From DASWRT01 sp036403035 (GTDB lineage Bacteria > Pseudomonadota > Alphaproteobacteria > ATCC43930 > CGMCC-115725): a stretch of DNA of 26,212 nt. Position numbers and translations under genes: made by a program. The stretch covers positions 1 through 26,212 of the forward strand of contig DASWRT010000393.1 in assembly GCA_036403035.1 (NCBI GenBank), written 5' to 3'. Positions 1 to 6,792 of the stretch are shown here, in pieces (the first letter of the stretch is position 1; the number at the start of each line of letters is the position of its first letter). Under the pieces are notes generated by a model. The model did not search any database. It had not been told where the DNA came from and was given only the letters and a program-made list of their open reading frames with translations.

Positions 1-356
<356 letters not shown>

Positions 357-398
357 GACTTTCTCCTGAATTTCTTAGTGTTTATCGAGCCGTACTGC

Positions 399-713
399 TC
401 AGGCGGCCTTCTTCGCCGCGGCGCCCTGCTCGATCACGCCCATGATGTCCGACTCCTTCATCACGATGAGCTCTTCGCCATCGATCTTGATCTCGGTGCC
501 GGACCATTTGCCGAAGAGCACCCGGTCGCCGACCTTGACGTCGAGCGGCTGGACCTTGCCGTCCTCGCCGCGGGCGCCGGGGCCGACCGCCAGGACCTCG
601 CCTTCCATCGGCTTCTCTTTCGCGGTATCCGGAATGATGATCCCGCCTGCGGTCTTCTGTTCCTGCTCGATGCGGCGGATCACGACGCGATCATGCAACG
701 GACGAAATTTCAT
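399..713 (-). CDS. groES: Co-chaperonin GroES
   Basis: This is the 10-kDa co-chaperonin that caps the GroEL ring. The 104-residue product starts MKFRPLHDRVVIRRIEQ and contains the mobile-loop region KTAGGIIIPDTAKEKP and the conserved GDRVLFGKWSGTEIKIDGEE segment. It ends in a short Ala/Lys-rich tail, and its length is normal for the family. The reading frame stays open upstream to 896, but that extension crosses the promoter and CIRCE operator and resembles nothing in GroES. The ATG at 711-713, with GGAG about 8 nt upstream, is therefore the start. It is the first gene of a groES-groEL operon, probably repressed by HrcA through CIRCE in the leader. Confidence 0.98.
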   Translation of the reverse strand: MKFRPLHDRVVIRRIEQEQKTAGGIIIPDTAKEKPMEGEVLAVGPGARGEDGKVQPLDVKVGDRVLFGKWSGTEIKIDGEELIVMKESDIMGVIEQGAAAKKAA

Positions 714-763
714 CGACCAATCTCCATCTGCACTTCGGTTTATCTGCAGGTGGGAACCGGCTG

Positions 764-790
764 TTAGCACTCCGTCCCCCTGAGTGCCAA
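764..790 (-). promoter_or_regulatory. CIRCE operator (HrcA-binding inverted repeat)
   Basis: The sequence is TTAGCACTC, nine bases, then GAGTGCCAA. This matches the CIRCE consensus TTAGCACTC-N9-GAGTGCTAA with one change in the right arm. It lies 50 bp upstream of the groES start and directly downstream of a -35/-10 pair, the classic position for HrcA repression of groESL. HrcA itself is not encoded in the window. Confidence 0.96.
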
Positions 791-792
791 CG

Positions 793-821
793 TATCTAGG
801 AGAATGTGGGGCGAGTGTCAA
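793..821 (-). promoter_or_regulatory. Probable sigma-70-type promoter of groES-groEL
   Basis: Read on the minus strand, there is a perfect TTGACA -35 box (complement of 816-821), a 17-bp spacer and a TAGATA -10 box (complement of 793-798). The CIRCE element starts two bases after the -10 box. Transcription would therefore begin inside or just before the operator, which fits HrcA control. No clear heat-shock sigma-32 promoter was seen in addition. Confidence 0.82.
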
Positions 822-965
822 GGCGATCCGTCCCGCCTTTGGCAGCACTTGCCTCGATATGCTGCTAATATGTTGATTTTGTTGCGATTTTAACATTTCG
901 ATGGGATGATCGATACGTCAGCATCGTTGTCGATGATGCTGTTGGCAACCAGAAGTGTCGCGCGC

Positions 966-1229
966 ATGAGCAACCTGTGCCTGCAACTTCGGAATTACCG
1001 GCTCACCACCGCCGAGATCCTGTACCACCTCCCGGACCATCCCGGCCTGCTGCAAAGCTTCGTCTGGCAGAATCTCGACCTCGCTCCGCATTTTCCGGAG
1101 CTGCGCCGGTTCCTCGATTTCTGGGTGCGCGAGATAGACGGGAAGCTGCACTCGGTGAAGGTCGCGAACGCCGCGGTGATCACGCCCGGCGAAATCGCCC
1201 ACACCCGCGCCAGCTTCAGCCTGCACTGA
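966..1229 (+). CDS. usg: Usg-family protein (unknown function)
   Basis: This 87-residue cytosolic protein belongs to the Usg family of alphaproteobacteria, whose biochemical role is not established. The recognisable core is LTTAEILYHLPDHPGLLQSF, then the motif WQNLDLAPHFPELRRFLDFW and the stretch REIDGKLHSVKVA. Almost the whole protein is covered by the family, and it ends FSLH. In-frame starts exist further upstream (906, 933, 936). The ATG at 966 was chosen because family members begin only about ten residues before the LTTA segment; the ribosome-binding site there is weak, so the start is uncertain. The gene is divergent from groES and convergent with the methyltransferase, whose stop lies 7 bp away. 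No signal peptide or membrane segment is visible. Confidence 0.85.
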   Translation: MSNLCLQLRNYRLTTAEILYHLPDHPGLLQSFVWQNLDLAPHFPELRRFLDFWVREIDGKLHSVKVANAAVITPGEIAHTRASFSLH

Positions 1230-1236
1230 GCCGCGG

Positions 1237-1890
1237 TCAGGAGACCATCCGCCAGACGACGGCGTCGCGGATGTCGCGGTCCTCCAGTTCGAGCGTCGTC
1301 GGCACGCGGTAGCGGGCGAGCGGCTCAAGGCCGGTCTTCGGCAGGTAGGTGCGGCCGGGATCGCCGAGCAGCACGGTCGCTCCGGCGGCGGCGCGCTCGC
1401 GCAGCCATGCGGTCAGCCGGTCCGCCATCGGCCGCTCGTAGCAGACGTCGCCGCAAAGGATGATCTCTTGCGGCACGACGGCGCCGATCACGTCGGCGCG
1501 CTCCACCGCGACCGCGACGCCGTTGAGTTCAGCATTGACCGCGATCGCCGCCGCGGCGAACCGGTCGATCTCGGCGGCCACCACGTCCGCGGCGCCGCTC
1601 CGCGCCGCAGCGATTGCGACGATGCCGGAGCCCGCGCCGAAATCGAGCACGCGCCGGCCGCGCACCGTCTCCGGCCGGTCGAGGAGATAGCGCGCCAGCG
1701 CCTGCCCGCCGACCCACGGGAACGCCCAATAGGGCGGCGGCAGGTTGTTCTGCGCCAGCGTCTCCTCGGTCGCGTACCAGATCGGCGTCATCTCGGTCGC
1801 GAGGTGGAGGCGGATCTCCGGCACCAGCGGCGGCGCCTCGACCGCCGTGTTGGCGCGGATGAAGGCCTCCGGGTCCTGACCCCCGCTCAT
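1237..1890 (-). CDS. Class I SAM methyltransferase, ETF-beta lysine methyltransferase (METTL20)-like
   Basis: The 217-residue product is a Rossmann-fold SAM-dependent methyltransferase. Motif I is VLDFGAGSG (residues 81-89), the acidic end of strand beta-2 is VVAAEIDRF (103-111), and the post-motif region is CGDVCYE (146-152). The stretch YWAFPWVGGQALARYLL (54-70) before motif I is typical of the METTL20/ETFBKMT group. Bacterial members of that group methylate lysines of electron-transfer flavoprotein beta, and in Agrobacterium also ribosomal protein L7/L12. The start ATG at 1888-1890 overlaps the ubiA stop as ATGA, so translation is coupled to ubiA. A link to electron transfer would suit both genes, but the substrate is inferred from family resemblance. 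A ribosomal-protein methyltransferase is the main alternative. Confidence 0.85.
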   Translation of the reverse strand: MSGGQDPEAFIRANTAVEAPPLVPEIRLHLATEMTPIWYATEETLAQNNLPPPYWAFPWVGGQALARYLLDRPETVRGRRVLDFGAGSGIVAIAAARSGAADVVAAEIDRFAAAAIAVNAELNGVAVAVERADVIGAVVPQEIILCGDVCYERPMADRLTAWLRERAAAGATVLLGDPGRTYLPKTGLEPLARYRVPTTLELEDRDIRDAVVWRMVS

Positions 1891-2810
1891 GCGACCTGCC
1901 GCGCCGCGATGATGCCGAGGAACAGCGCCCAGCCGGCCCAGCGATGCGCCCGGAAGTGCCGGAGGCAGTCCGCCGGGTCGTCGATCCGCACCGTCGCCGC
2001 CTGCGCGGCGAACCCCGCGGAGACGAGCGCGAGCGCCGCCCAGAACGGCCAGCCGAGCCCGGCCGCCGTCCCCGCCCAGCTCCAGAGCGCGACCGCCGCC
2101 GCATACATTGCCCAAAGGAACGGCCGCGTCGCGGTGGCGCCGAGGGCGAGCGCGCTCGACTTCACGCCGATCCGCACGTCGTCCTCCTTGTCCTGGTGCG
2201 CGTAGACCGTGTCGTAGCCGAGCGTCCAGCAGATGCCGCCGGCATAGAGCAGCACCGCCGGCAGGTCGATCCGGCCGGTCGCCGCCGCCCAGCCCACCAG
2301 GGCGCCCCAGTTGAAGTTGAGCCCGAGGAAGAATTGCGGCCAGTAGGTCACCCGCTTCATCAGCGGATAGGTGACGACGAGGAGCAGCACCAGAAACCCG
2401 AGCGCGATCGCCAGCTTCGTCAGGCTCAGCAGCACCGCCGCGCCGATCGCGAGCTGCAGCGCGAGGAAGGAAGCCGCCTGCCGCACCGACACCGCGCCGC
2501 TCGGGATCGGCCGGGTGCGCGTCCGCGCGACTCGGGCGTCGAAGTCGCGGTCGAGGATGTCGTTGAGCGTGCAGCCGGCGCCGCGCATCGCGACGGCGCC
2601 GATCCCGAACAGCGCGATCAGCCGCCAGTCCGGCCACCCCGCGGCGGCGGGCGCCGCCATCGCGATCGCCCACCAGCCGGGGAACAGCAGCAGCCACGTG
2701 CCGATGGGCCGGTCGAGCCGGGCCAGCCGCGCATAGGGCCGCCATGAAACGGGCAGCAACCTGTCCACCCAGTCGCCGCGGCGGATGTCGATATCGGCGA
2801 TGTCGGTCAT
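1887..2810 (-). CDS. ubiA: 4-hydroxybenzoate polyprenyltransferase UbiA
   Basis: This integral membrane enzyme transfers the polyprenyl tail to 4-hydroxybenzoate, the first membrane step of ubiquinone synthesis. The 307-residue protein has the two Asp-rich motifs of the family: NDILDRDFD at residues 83-91, which binds the Mg-diphosphate, and YDTVYAHQDKEDD at about 199-211. Several hydrophobic helices surround them, for example 35-52, 113-149 and 162-176. The ATG at 2808-2810 (MTDIADIDIRR) was chosen over upstream in-frame starts because the family begins close to the WVDRLLP segment. It is divergent from rsmE across 76 bp and coupled to the downstream methyltransferase by an ATGA overlap. Length and motifs look intact. 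Confidence 0.96.
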   Translation of the reverse strand: MTDIADIDIRRGDWVDRLLPVSWRPYARLARLDRPIGTWLLLFPGWWAIAMAAPAAAGWPDWRLIALFGIGAVAMRGAGCTLNDILDRDFDARVARTRTRPIPSGAVSVRQAASFLALQLAIGAAVLLSLTKLAIALGFLVLLLVVTYPLMKRVTYWPQFFLGLNFNWGALVGWAAATGRIDLPAVLLYAGGICWTLGYDTVYAHQDKEDDVRIGVKSSALALGATATRPFLWAMYAAAVALWSWAGTAAGLGWPFWAALALVSAGFAAQAATVRIDDPADCLRHFRAHRWAGWALFLGIIAARQVA

Positions 2811-2886
2811 GGCGCACACCATAGCGGCCCGGTGCCCGGCGCCAATGGCCATTGTGCCCCCCTTCGCTCTCGCCTAGTCCTTTTCC

Positions 2887-3681
2887 ATGCCGATCGCCAA
2901 GCCGCCGCCCGCCGCCAAGCCGAAGACCCGCCTCTACGCCGACGCCGCGACCCTCGCCGCCGGCCTGACCGTCGAGCTGTCGCCGGCTCAGGCGCACCAG
3001 CTCCGCAACGTGCTGCGGCTCGCGGCCGGCGATGCGGTCGCGCTGTTCAACCGCCGCGACGGCGAGTGGCTCGGACGGATCGCGGGGCTGGGAAAGGGCT
3101 GGGCGACCGTCGAACTCGCCGAGCGGATGCGTCCGCCGCCGCATCCATCCGCGTCGATCGACCTCTGGCTCGTCTTCGCGCCGGTCAAGGGCGGGCGGGT
3201 CGAGACCGTCGTCGAGAAGGCGACCGAGCTGGGCGTCTCGGCGCTGTTGCCGGTGTTGACCGAGCGCTCGGTCGTCGACCGGGTCAATGTCGAGCGGCTC
3301 GCCGCGCACGCGGTCGAGGCGGCGGAGCAATGCGAGCGGCTCGACGTGCCCCCGGTGTATCAGCCGCAGCGGCTCGACCGGCTGATCGCGTCGTGGCCGG
3401 CCGGACGGCGCCTGCTGCTCTGCGACGAGACCGGCGCCGCGCCGCCGCTTGCCCAGGCGCTGCTCGCCGAGCCGGCCTGGCGATCCGATCCGGCCGCCGT
3501 CCTGACAGGACCGGAGGGCGGCTTTGCGGAAACGGAGCTTGACGCTCTCCGGAAACTCCCATTTGTATCGAGTGTCGGCCTCGGCCCGCGCGTCCTGCGC
3601 GCCGATACGGCGGCGCTCGCCGCTCTTTCCGTCTTCCAGGCGCTGGCCGGCGACTGGCATCATCATCGCAGCGCGGCGTGA
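2887..3681 (+). CDS. rsmE: 16S rRNA m3U1498 methyltransferase RsmE
   Basis: This SPOUT-class methyltransferase makes N3-methyluridine at position 1498 of 16S rRNA in the 30S subunit. The 264-residue product has an N-terminal PUA-like domain (about 14-85, with HQLRNVLRLAAGD) and a C-terminal trefoil-knot domain. Diagnostic segments are APVKGGRVETVVEKATELG (98-116), EAAEQCER (144-151), the SAM-knot loop GPEGGF (208-213) and LGPRVLRADTA (232-242). The first dozen residues are Pro/Ala/Lys-rich and dispensable-looking, so a slightly later start is possible. gshA follows after 28 bp on the same strand, a pairing seen in other alphaproteobacteria, so the two are probably co-transcribed. Confidence 0.96.
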   Translation: MPIAKPPPAAKPKTRLYADAATLAAGLTVELSPAQAHQLRNVLRLAAGDAVALFNRRDGEWLGRIAGLGKGWATVELAERMRPPPHPSASIDLWLVFAPVKGGRVETVVEKATELGVSALLPVLTERSVVDRVNVERLAAHAVEAAEQCERLDVPPVYQPQRLDRLIASWPAGRRLLLCDETGAAPPLAQALLAEPAWRSDPAAVLTGPEGGFAETELDALRKLPFVSSVGLGPRVLRADTAALAALSVFQALAGDWHHHRSAA

Positions 3682-3709
3682 CGCGCACCCTCGGAGACCG
3701 CAACGTCGC

Positions 3710-5092
3710 ATGTCCGCCCCACCGACCAGCAGCGGTGCCCCGATCACCGGCAAGCGTCAACTCGTCGAGTACCTGGAGGCCGGGTGCAAGCCGCGCGAGG
3801 CCTGGTCCATCGGCACGGAGCACGAGAAGTTCGTCTTCCGCCGCGCCGGCCGCCGGCCGGTCTCCTACAACGAGCCGAACGGGATCGGCGCTTTGCTGCG
3901 CGGCTTCACCCGGTTCGGCTGGGAGCCGGTCCTGGAGAACGGCAACACGATCGCGCTGAAGAACGCGGAGGGCGCGTCGATCTCGCTGGAGCCCGGCGGG
4001 CAGCTCGAGCTTTCCGGCGCCCAGCTGGCGACGGTCCACGAGACCGACGCCGAGTTGAAGACCCATGCCGCGCAGGCCGCCGAAGTCGCGGACGAACTCG
4101 GCCTCGGCATGCTCGCGATGGGCTTCGCCCCGACCTGGCGGCGCGACGAGATGTCGTGGATGCCGAAGGGGCGGTACCGCATCATGCGCGAGTACATGCC
4201 GAAGCGCGGCAGCCTCGGCCTCGACATGATGCTGCGCACCTGCACCGTGCAGGTGAACCTCGATTTCGCGAGCGAGGCCGACATGGTGCAGAAGTACCGC
4301 GTCAGCCTCGCGCTGCAGCCGGTCGCGACCGCGCTGTTCGCCGCCTCTCCCTTCACCGAGGGGCGGCCCAACGGCTTCGAGAGCTTCCGCAGCCACATCT
4401 GGACCGACACCGACCCCGACCGGTCCGGCGTCCCGGCCTTCGTGTTCGAGGACGGGTTCGGTTTCGAGCGCTATGTCGACTACCTGCTCGACATGCCGAT
4501 GTACTTCGTCTACCGCGACGGCCGGTACGTCGACGCCTCGGGCCAGTCCTTCCGCGACTTCATGGCAGGCCGCCTGCCGGCGCGGCCCGGCGAGATCCCC
4601 GGCATCGGCGACTGGGCCGACCACGTCACGATCGCCTTCCCGGAGGTCCGCCTCAAGCGCTATCTGGAGATGCGCGGCGCCGACAGCGGCCCGCTGCCTC
4701 GGCTGGCGGCGCTGCCGGCGCTCTGGGTCGGCCTGCTCTACGACCAGACCGCGCTCGACGCCGCGGCCGACCTGACCGCCGGCTGGACGGTGCCGGAGAT
4801 GCAGAAGCTGCGGCTGGAGGCGCCCCGGTACGGCCTCGCGACGCCGTGGCGCGGCGGCACGATCCGCGACGTCGCCGGGCCGATGGTCGAGATCGCCCGT
4901 GCCGGCCTGCGGCGACGCGCGAAGCTCGATGCCGGCGGCGCCGACGAGGCGCGCTACCTCGATCCGCTCGACGAGATCGTGCGGAGCGGCCGCAGCCCGG
5001 CCCGCGACCTGCTCGACCGGTTCCAGGGTCCGTGGGGCGGCCGGATCGATCCGATCTTCGACGAGCTGTCCTTCGCCGATCTGCCGAGATAG
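3710..5092 (+). CDS. gshA: Glutamate-cysteine ligase, plant/proteobacterial type
   Basis: This enzyme joins L-glutamate and L-cysteine using ATP, the first step of glutathione synthesis in the cytosol. The 460-residue product matches the plant-like class rather than the E. coli class. Key segments are IGTEHEKFVF (34-43, substrate and metal region), ISLEPGGQLELSG near residue 95, RTCTVQVNLDF near 177 and the glycine-rich TPWRGGTIRD near 380. Length is normal. The frame is open upstream into rsmE, but the ATG at 3710 gives the expected N-terminus; a GGAG lies 13 nt upstream, slightly long spacing. It probably forms a two-gene operon with rsmE. A hairpin-forming intergenic repeat follows the stop. 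Confidence 0.96.
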   Translation: MSAPPTSSGAPITGKRQLVEYLEAGCKPREAWSIGTEHEKFVFRRAGRRPVSYNEPNGIGALLRGFTRFGWEPVLENGNTIALKNAEGASISLEPGGQLELSGAQLATVHETDAELKTHAAQAAEVADELGLGMLAMGFAPTWRRDEMSWMPKGRYRIMREYMPKRGSLGLDMMLRTCTVQVNLDFASEADMVQKYRVSLALQPVATALFAASPFTEGRPNGFESFRSHIWTDTDPDRSGVPAFVFEDGFGFERYVDYLLDMPMYFVYRDGRYVDASGQSFRDFMAGRLPARPGEIPGIGDWADHVTIAFPEVRLKRYLEMRGADSGPLPRLAALPALWVGLLYDQTALDAAADLTAGWTVPEMQKLRLEAPRYGLATPWRGGTIRDVAGPMVEIARAGLRRRAKLDAGGADEARYLDPLDEIVRSGRSPARDLLDRFQGPWGGRIDPIFDELSFADLPR

Positions 5093-5103
5093 CGCGGATT
5101 GCT

Positions 5104-5147
5104 CCCACCCCGACCCTCCCCCGCATGCGGGAGAGGTCGGCGTGGGG
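5104..5147. repeat. Hairpin-forming intergenic repeat (CCCTCCCCCGC type)
   Basis: This is an imperfect inverted repeat. Its core is CCCGC-AT-GCGGG (5120-5131), flanked by CTC/GAG, CCGA/TCGG and CCCAC/GTGGG pairs. It begins 11 bp after gshA. A related but longer mosaic lies at 24036-24174. Such G/C-rich palindromes are common between alphaproteobacterial genes. It may help terminate or stabilise the gshA transcript, but there is no T-run. The rest of the 5093-5360 gap shows nothing else. Confidence 0.7.
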
Positions 5148-5360
5148 CAGCTGTGCACACGCCTTGGACTCCGAGCGCAACCCGCTCCAGATCTACACAG
5201 CGTACCTCTGCTTCCTCCGGGCAGGTAAAACAATCGCTTTAAGCGAATTAGTATAGCGCAAATGCTCGCGACTGTGGCGCCCTGTTGACGGTGCGCAGCC
5301 GGCGTGAGAGACTTTCATTGTCAAATAGCCCCTTCCATCAAATGTTGGAGGGTCAGACAA

Positions 5361-5816
5361 ATGCGGTCAGTATTTGTGTTTGCCGGCGTTTTATCGATCG
5401 CCGCGAGTGCGGGTCACGCCGAGGAATGCTTCACCTCTGTTGATATCGAGGCGGATCAAGCAATCCTCTACCAGACCGAGTTGATGGTCGTCAGCGACAT
5501 ATGCCGGAACGACGCCTACGTGTCGTTCTTGAGCCGGAACACGGACGCGATCCGGTATTTCCAGAAACAGATGATCACCCACTTCGCCCGCGGCGGGTCG
5601 TCGGACGCGGTGGGAGATCTCGATACCTATACGACGCGCCTCGCCAACCAGACGATGCTGCGGTACGGCGGCGCACCGACCGCCTCTCTCTGCCGGGAAA
5701 AGCAAACATTCATGCTCACCGGAGGGCGTTATCTGGACGAGCCGACGCTTCGTCAGTGGGCGGCGTCGCAAGCTCGGGCGAATGTGGGCAAGTACCGGAT
5801 CTGCCCGGCGCCCTGA
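5361..5816 (+). CDS. Small secreted hypothetical protein with four cysteines
   Basis: I do not recognise a family. The ATG at 5361 has GGAGGG 8 nt upstream (5347-5352) and opens a clear Sec signal peptide, MRSVFVFAGVLSIAASAGHA, with probable cleavage before EECF. A longer in-frame start at 5304 would bury this signal and was rejected. The mature protein of about 131 residues has exactly four cysteines (precursor positions 23, 48, 111 and 148), which suggests two disulfides in the periplasm. It appears mostly helical and has no membrane segment after the signal. It stands alone, with a repeat on each side. It looks coding, because the signal, ribosome-binding site and codon use agree, but no function can be given. 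Confidence 0.78.
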   Translation: MRSVFVFAGVLSIAASAGHAEECFTSVDIEADQAILYQTELMVVSDICRNDAYVSFLSRNTDAIRYFQKQMITHFARGGSSDAVGDLDTYTTRLANQTMLRYGGAPTASLCREKQTFMLTGGRYLDEPTLRQWAASQARANVGKYRICPAP

Positions 5817-5910
5817 GGCGAACGGCGGCGACCTGGGAGAGGCGCCGTTGCGCGGCGCTCCTGCTCCGGCGGCAAAGATCGGCCGATCGAGGTCGCCGTA
5901 GTGCCATAGG

Positions 5911-6022
5911 GAAGAAAAAGAAACGTTCGAACCACGAGGACACCAAGGATGTTCAGGTGCGCGGCACGCGCCGACACTCACTCGTGGTGCTCTTGGTGTC
6001 CCGATGGTTCGCTCTTTTCTTC
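5911..6022. repeat. Inverted-repeat element, copy 1 (CGAACCA...GGACACCAAG arms)
   Basis: The left arm (5911-5950) contains GAAGAAAA, CGAACCA and GGACACCAAG in order. The right arm (5990-6022) is its reverse complement with a few changes and one short gap. About 40 bp lie between the arms. The right side has a 9-bp rhythm: CTCGTGGTG, CTCTTGGTG, TCCCGATGG. It sits between the convergent ends of the secreted-protein gene and the minus-strand small genes. The same motif occurs in a second element at 11192-11319. It may be a non-coding mobile palindrome or a two-way terminator. Confidence 0.75.
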
Positions 6023-6045
6023 GATCCGCGGCTTGCCCGCTATGG

Positions 6046-6378
6046 CTAGCCTATCCGTGCAACTCCGTTTTTCATCCCGGCGGTTCCTTCGGCGGCGGCA
6101 TCGCCGTGCTGCTCCTCCCGGCCGACCGTCCCCAGCCTTTCGCACGTCTCCTGGTGCGCGAGGATTGCGGCAACCAAGCGAGCCTTGAGCGGCGGCTGCC
6201 ATCGGCGAGCTTCTTCCGTCCATACCGAGATAGCGTTCGACTCGATGTCGACCGCGATCATCGCCCCCTTGGGAATGTGAGGGAACGGCCGAATCTGGAC
6301 GTTGCGCCCCGGAAAGACGACGGCGACGGCACGCTCGCGCTCGTCGTCGCCTACGTGCTGCGCCCCGATGTCGCTCAC
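6046..6378 (-). CDS. Hypothetical small protein, second gene of a coupled pair
   Basis: The 110-residue product has no family I recognise. It starts with GTG at 6376-6378, which overlaps the stop of the upstream small gene as GTGA, so translational coupling is likely. The first 80 residues look like a real folded domain, with a beta-rich part VAVVFPGRNVQIRPFPHIP and AMIAVDIESNAISVW followed by a helix LKARLVAAILAHQETCERLG. G/C preference at third codon positions is clear in this part. The last 25 residues are low-complexity (EEQHGDAAAEGTAG) and use poorer codons, perhaps a decayed or shifted end next to the repeat element. No signal peptide is seen. An opposite-strand frame (6004-6486) gives a less protein-like translation. 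Confidence 0.5.
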   Translation of the reverse strand: MSDIGAQHVGDDERERAVAVVFPGRNVQIRPFPHIPKGAMIAVDIESNAISVWTEEARRWQPPLKARLVAAILAHQETCERLGTVGREEQHGDAAAEGTAGMKNGVARIG

Positions 6379-6644
6379 GTGTCGCGCTCCGATGCTGCGG
6401 CCGGATCCTCGATGACGGTGTCGGCCCGGCCGTCGTTGAACGCATCCCGGACGATGAGGCCGTCATTACCCCTGCAGATGGCGTAACGATCCCCAAAGGC
6501 GTCCGCCCGGGGCCGTGGATCCGCATCGGTTGGAGGAGCCGATCGTTCTGCGGACACCCCGTTTCCGGAAATGACTGTAGCCGTCGCCGGCACCGTCATC
6601 GACAGGAACTCGCGCCGGCCTTTGCTCTCCCCGTCCGCCCGCAT
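6375..6644 (-). CDS. Hypothetical small protein with a Tat-like twin-arginine N-terminus
   Basis: The 89-residue product is unrecognised. The ATG at 6642-6644 has a strong GGAGG (complement of 6653-6657) 8 nt upstream, so it was preferred over in-frame starts at 6665 and 6677. The N-terminus contains GRREFLSMTVPATATVIS (residues 9-26). This resembles a twin-arginine export signal (R-R-x-F-L followed by a mildly hydrophobic stretch), though the hydrophobic part is short and weak. The remainder is Asp/Arg-rich with GDRYAICRGNDGLIV as the most structured-looking part. The stop overlaps the GTG of the next gene. It is divergent from the solute-binding protein gene and shares with it a region holding two operator-like palindromes. 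Confidence 0.5.
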   Translation of the reverse strand: MRADGESKGRREFLSMTVPATATVISGNGVSAERSAPPTDADPRPRADAFGDRYAICRGNDGLIVRDAFNDGRADTVIEDPAAASERDT

Positions 6645-6713
6645 TCGGTGGACCTCCAGGCCCATATACTGTGTCAACAGACTAAGGCGACCTGCAAAGA
6701 ACGTCCATTACAA

Positions 6714-6748
6714 TTACGGCGTAAGAATATAACTTACGTCTGACGTAA
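6714..6748. promoter_or_regulatory. Paired palindromic operator candidates
   Basis: There are two perfect palindromes with the same half-site: TTACG-G-CGTAA at 6714-6724 and TTACGTC-T-GACGTAA at 6734-6748. Their centres are 22 bp apart, about two helical turns. They lie in the 148-bp region between the divergent small gene (start 6644) and the binding-protein gene (start 6793). The neighbouring IclR regulator is the natural candidate to bind here, since IclR proteins use palindromes of about this size. This assignment is inference. Confidence 0.6.
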
Positions 6749-6792
6749 TTTCCTGTACGTTGCGCGGCGGTGCGTTCAGAAGCGAGGCGTCT

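Noticed and set aside
1237..3753. An 838-codon minus-strand frame including the methyltransferase
   Set aside because: Only its last 217 residues are protein-like. The upstream part runs opposite rsmE and through ubiA in the wrong frame.
3284..5233. A 649-codon minus-strand frame opposite rsmE and gshA
   Set aside because: Low-complexity shadow of G/C-rich coding sequence; both plus-strand genes are complete.
6004..6486. A plus-strand frame opposite the small coupled genes
   Set aside because: It has no good ribosome-binding site and a patchy composition. The minus-strand pair has a strong site, a coupled overlap and better codon use.
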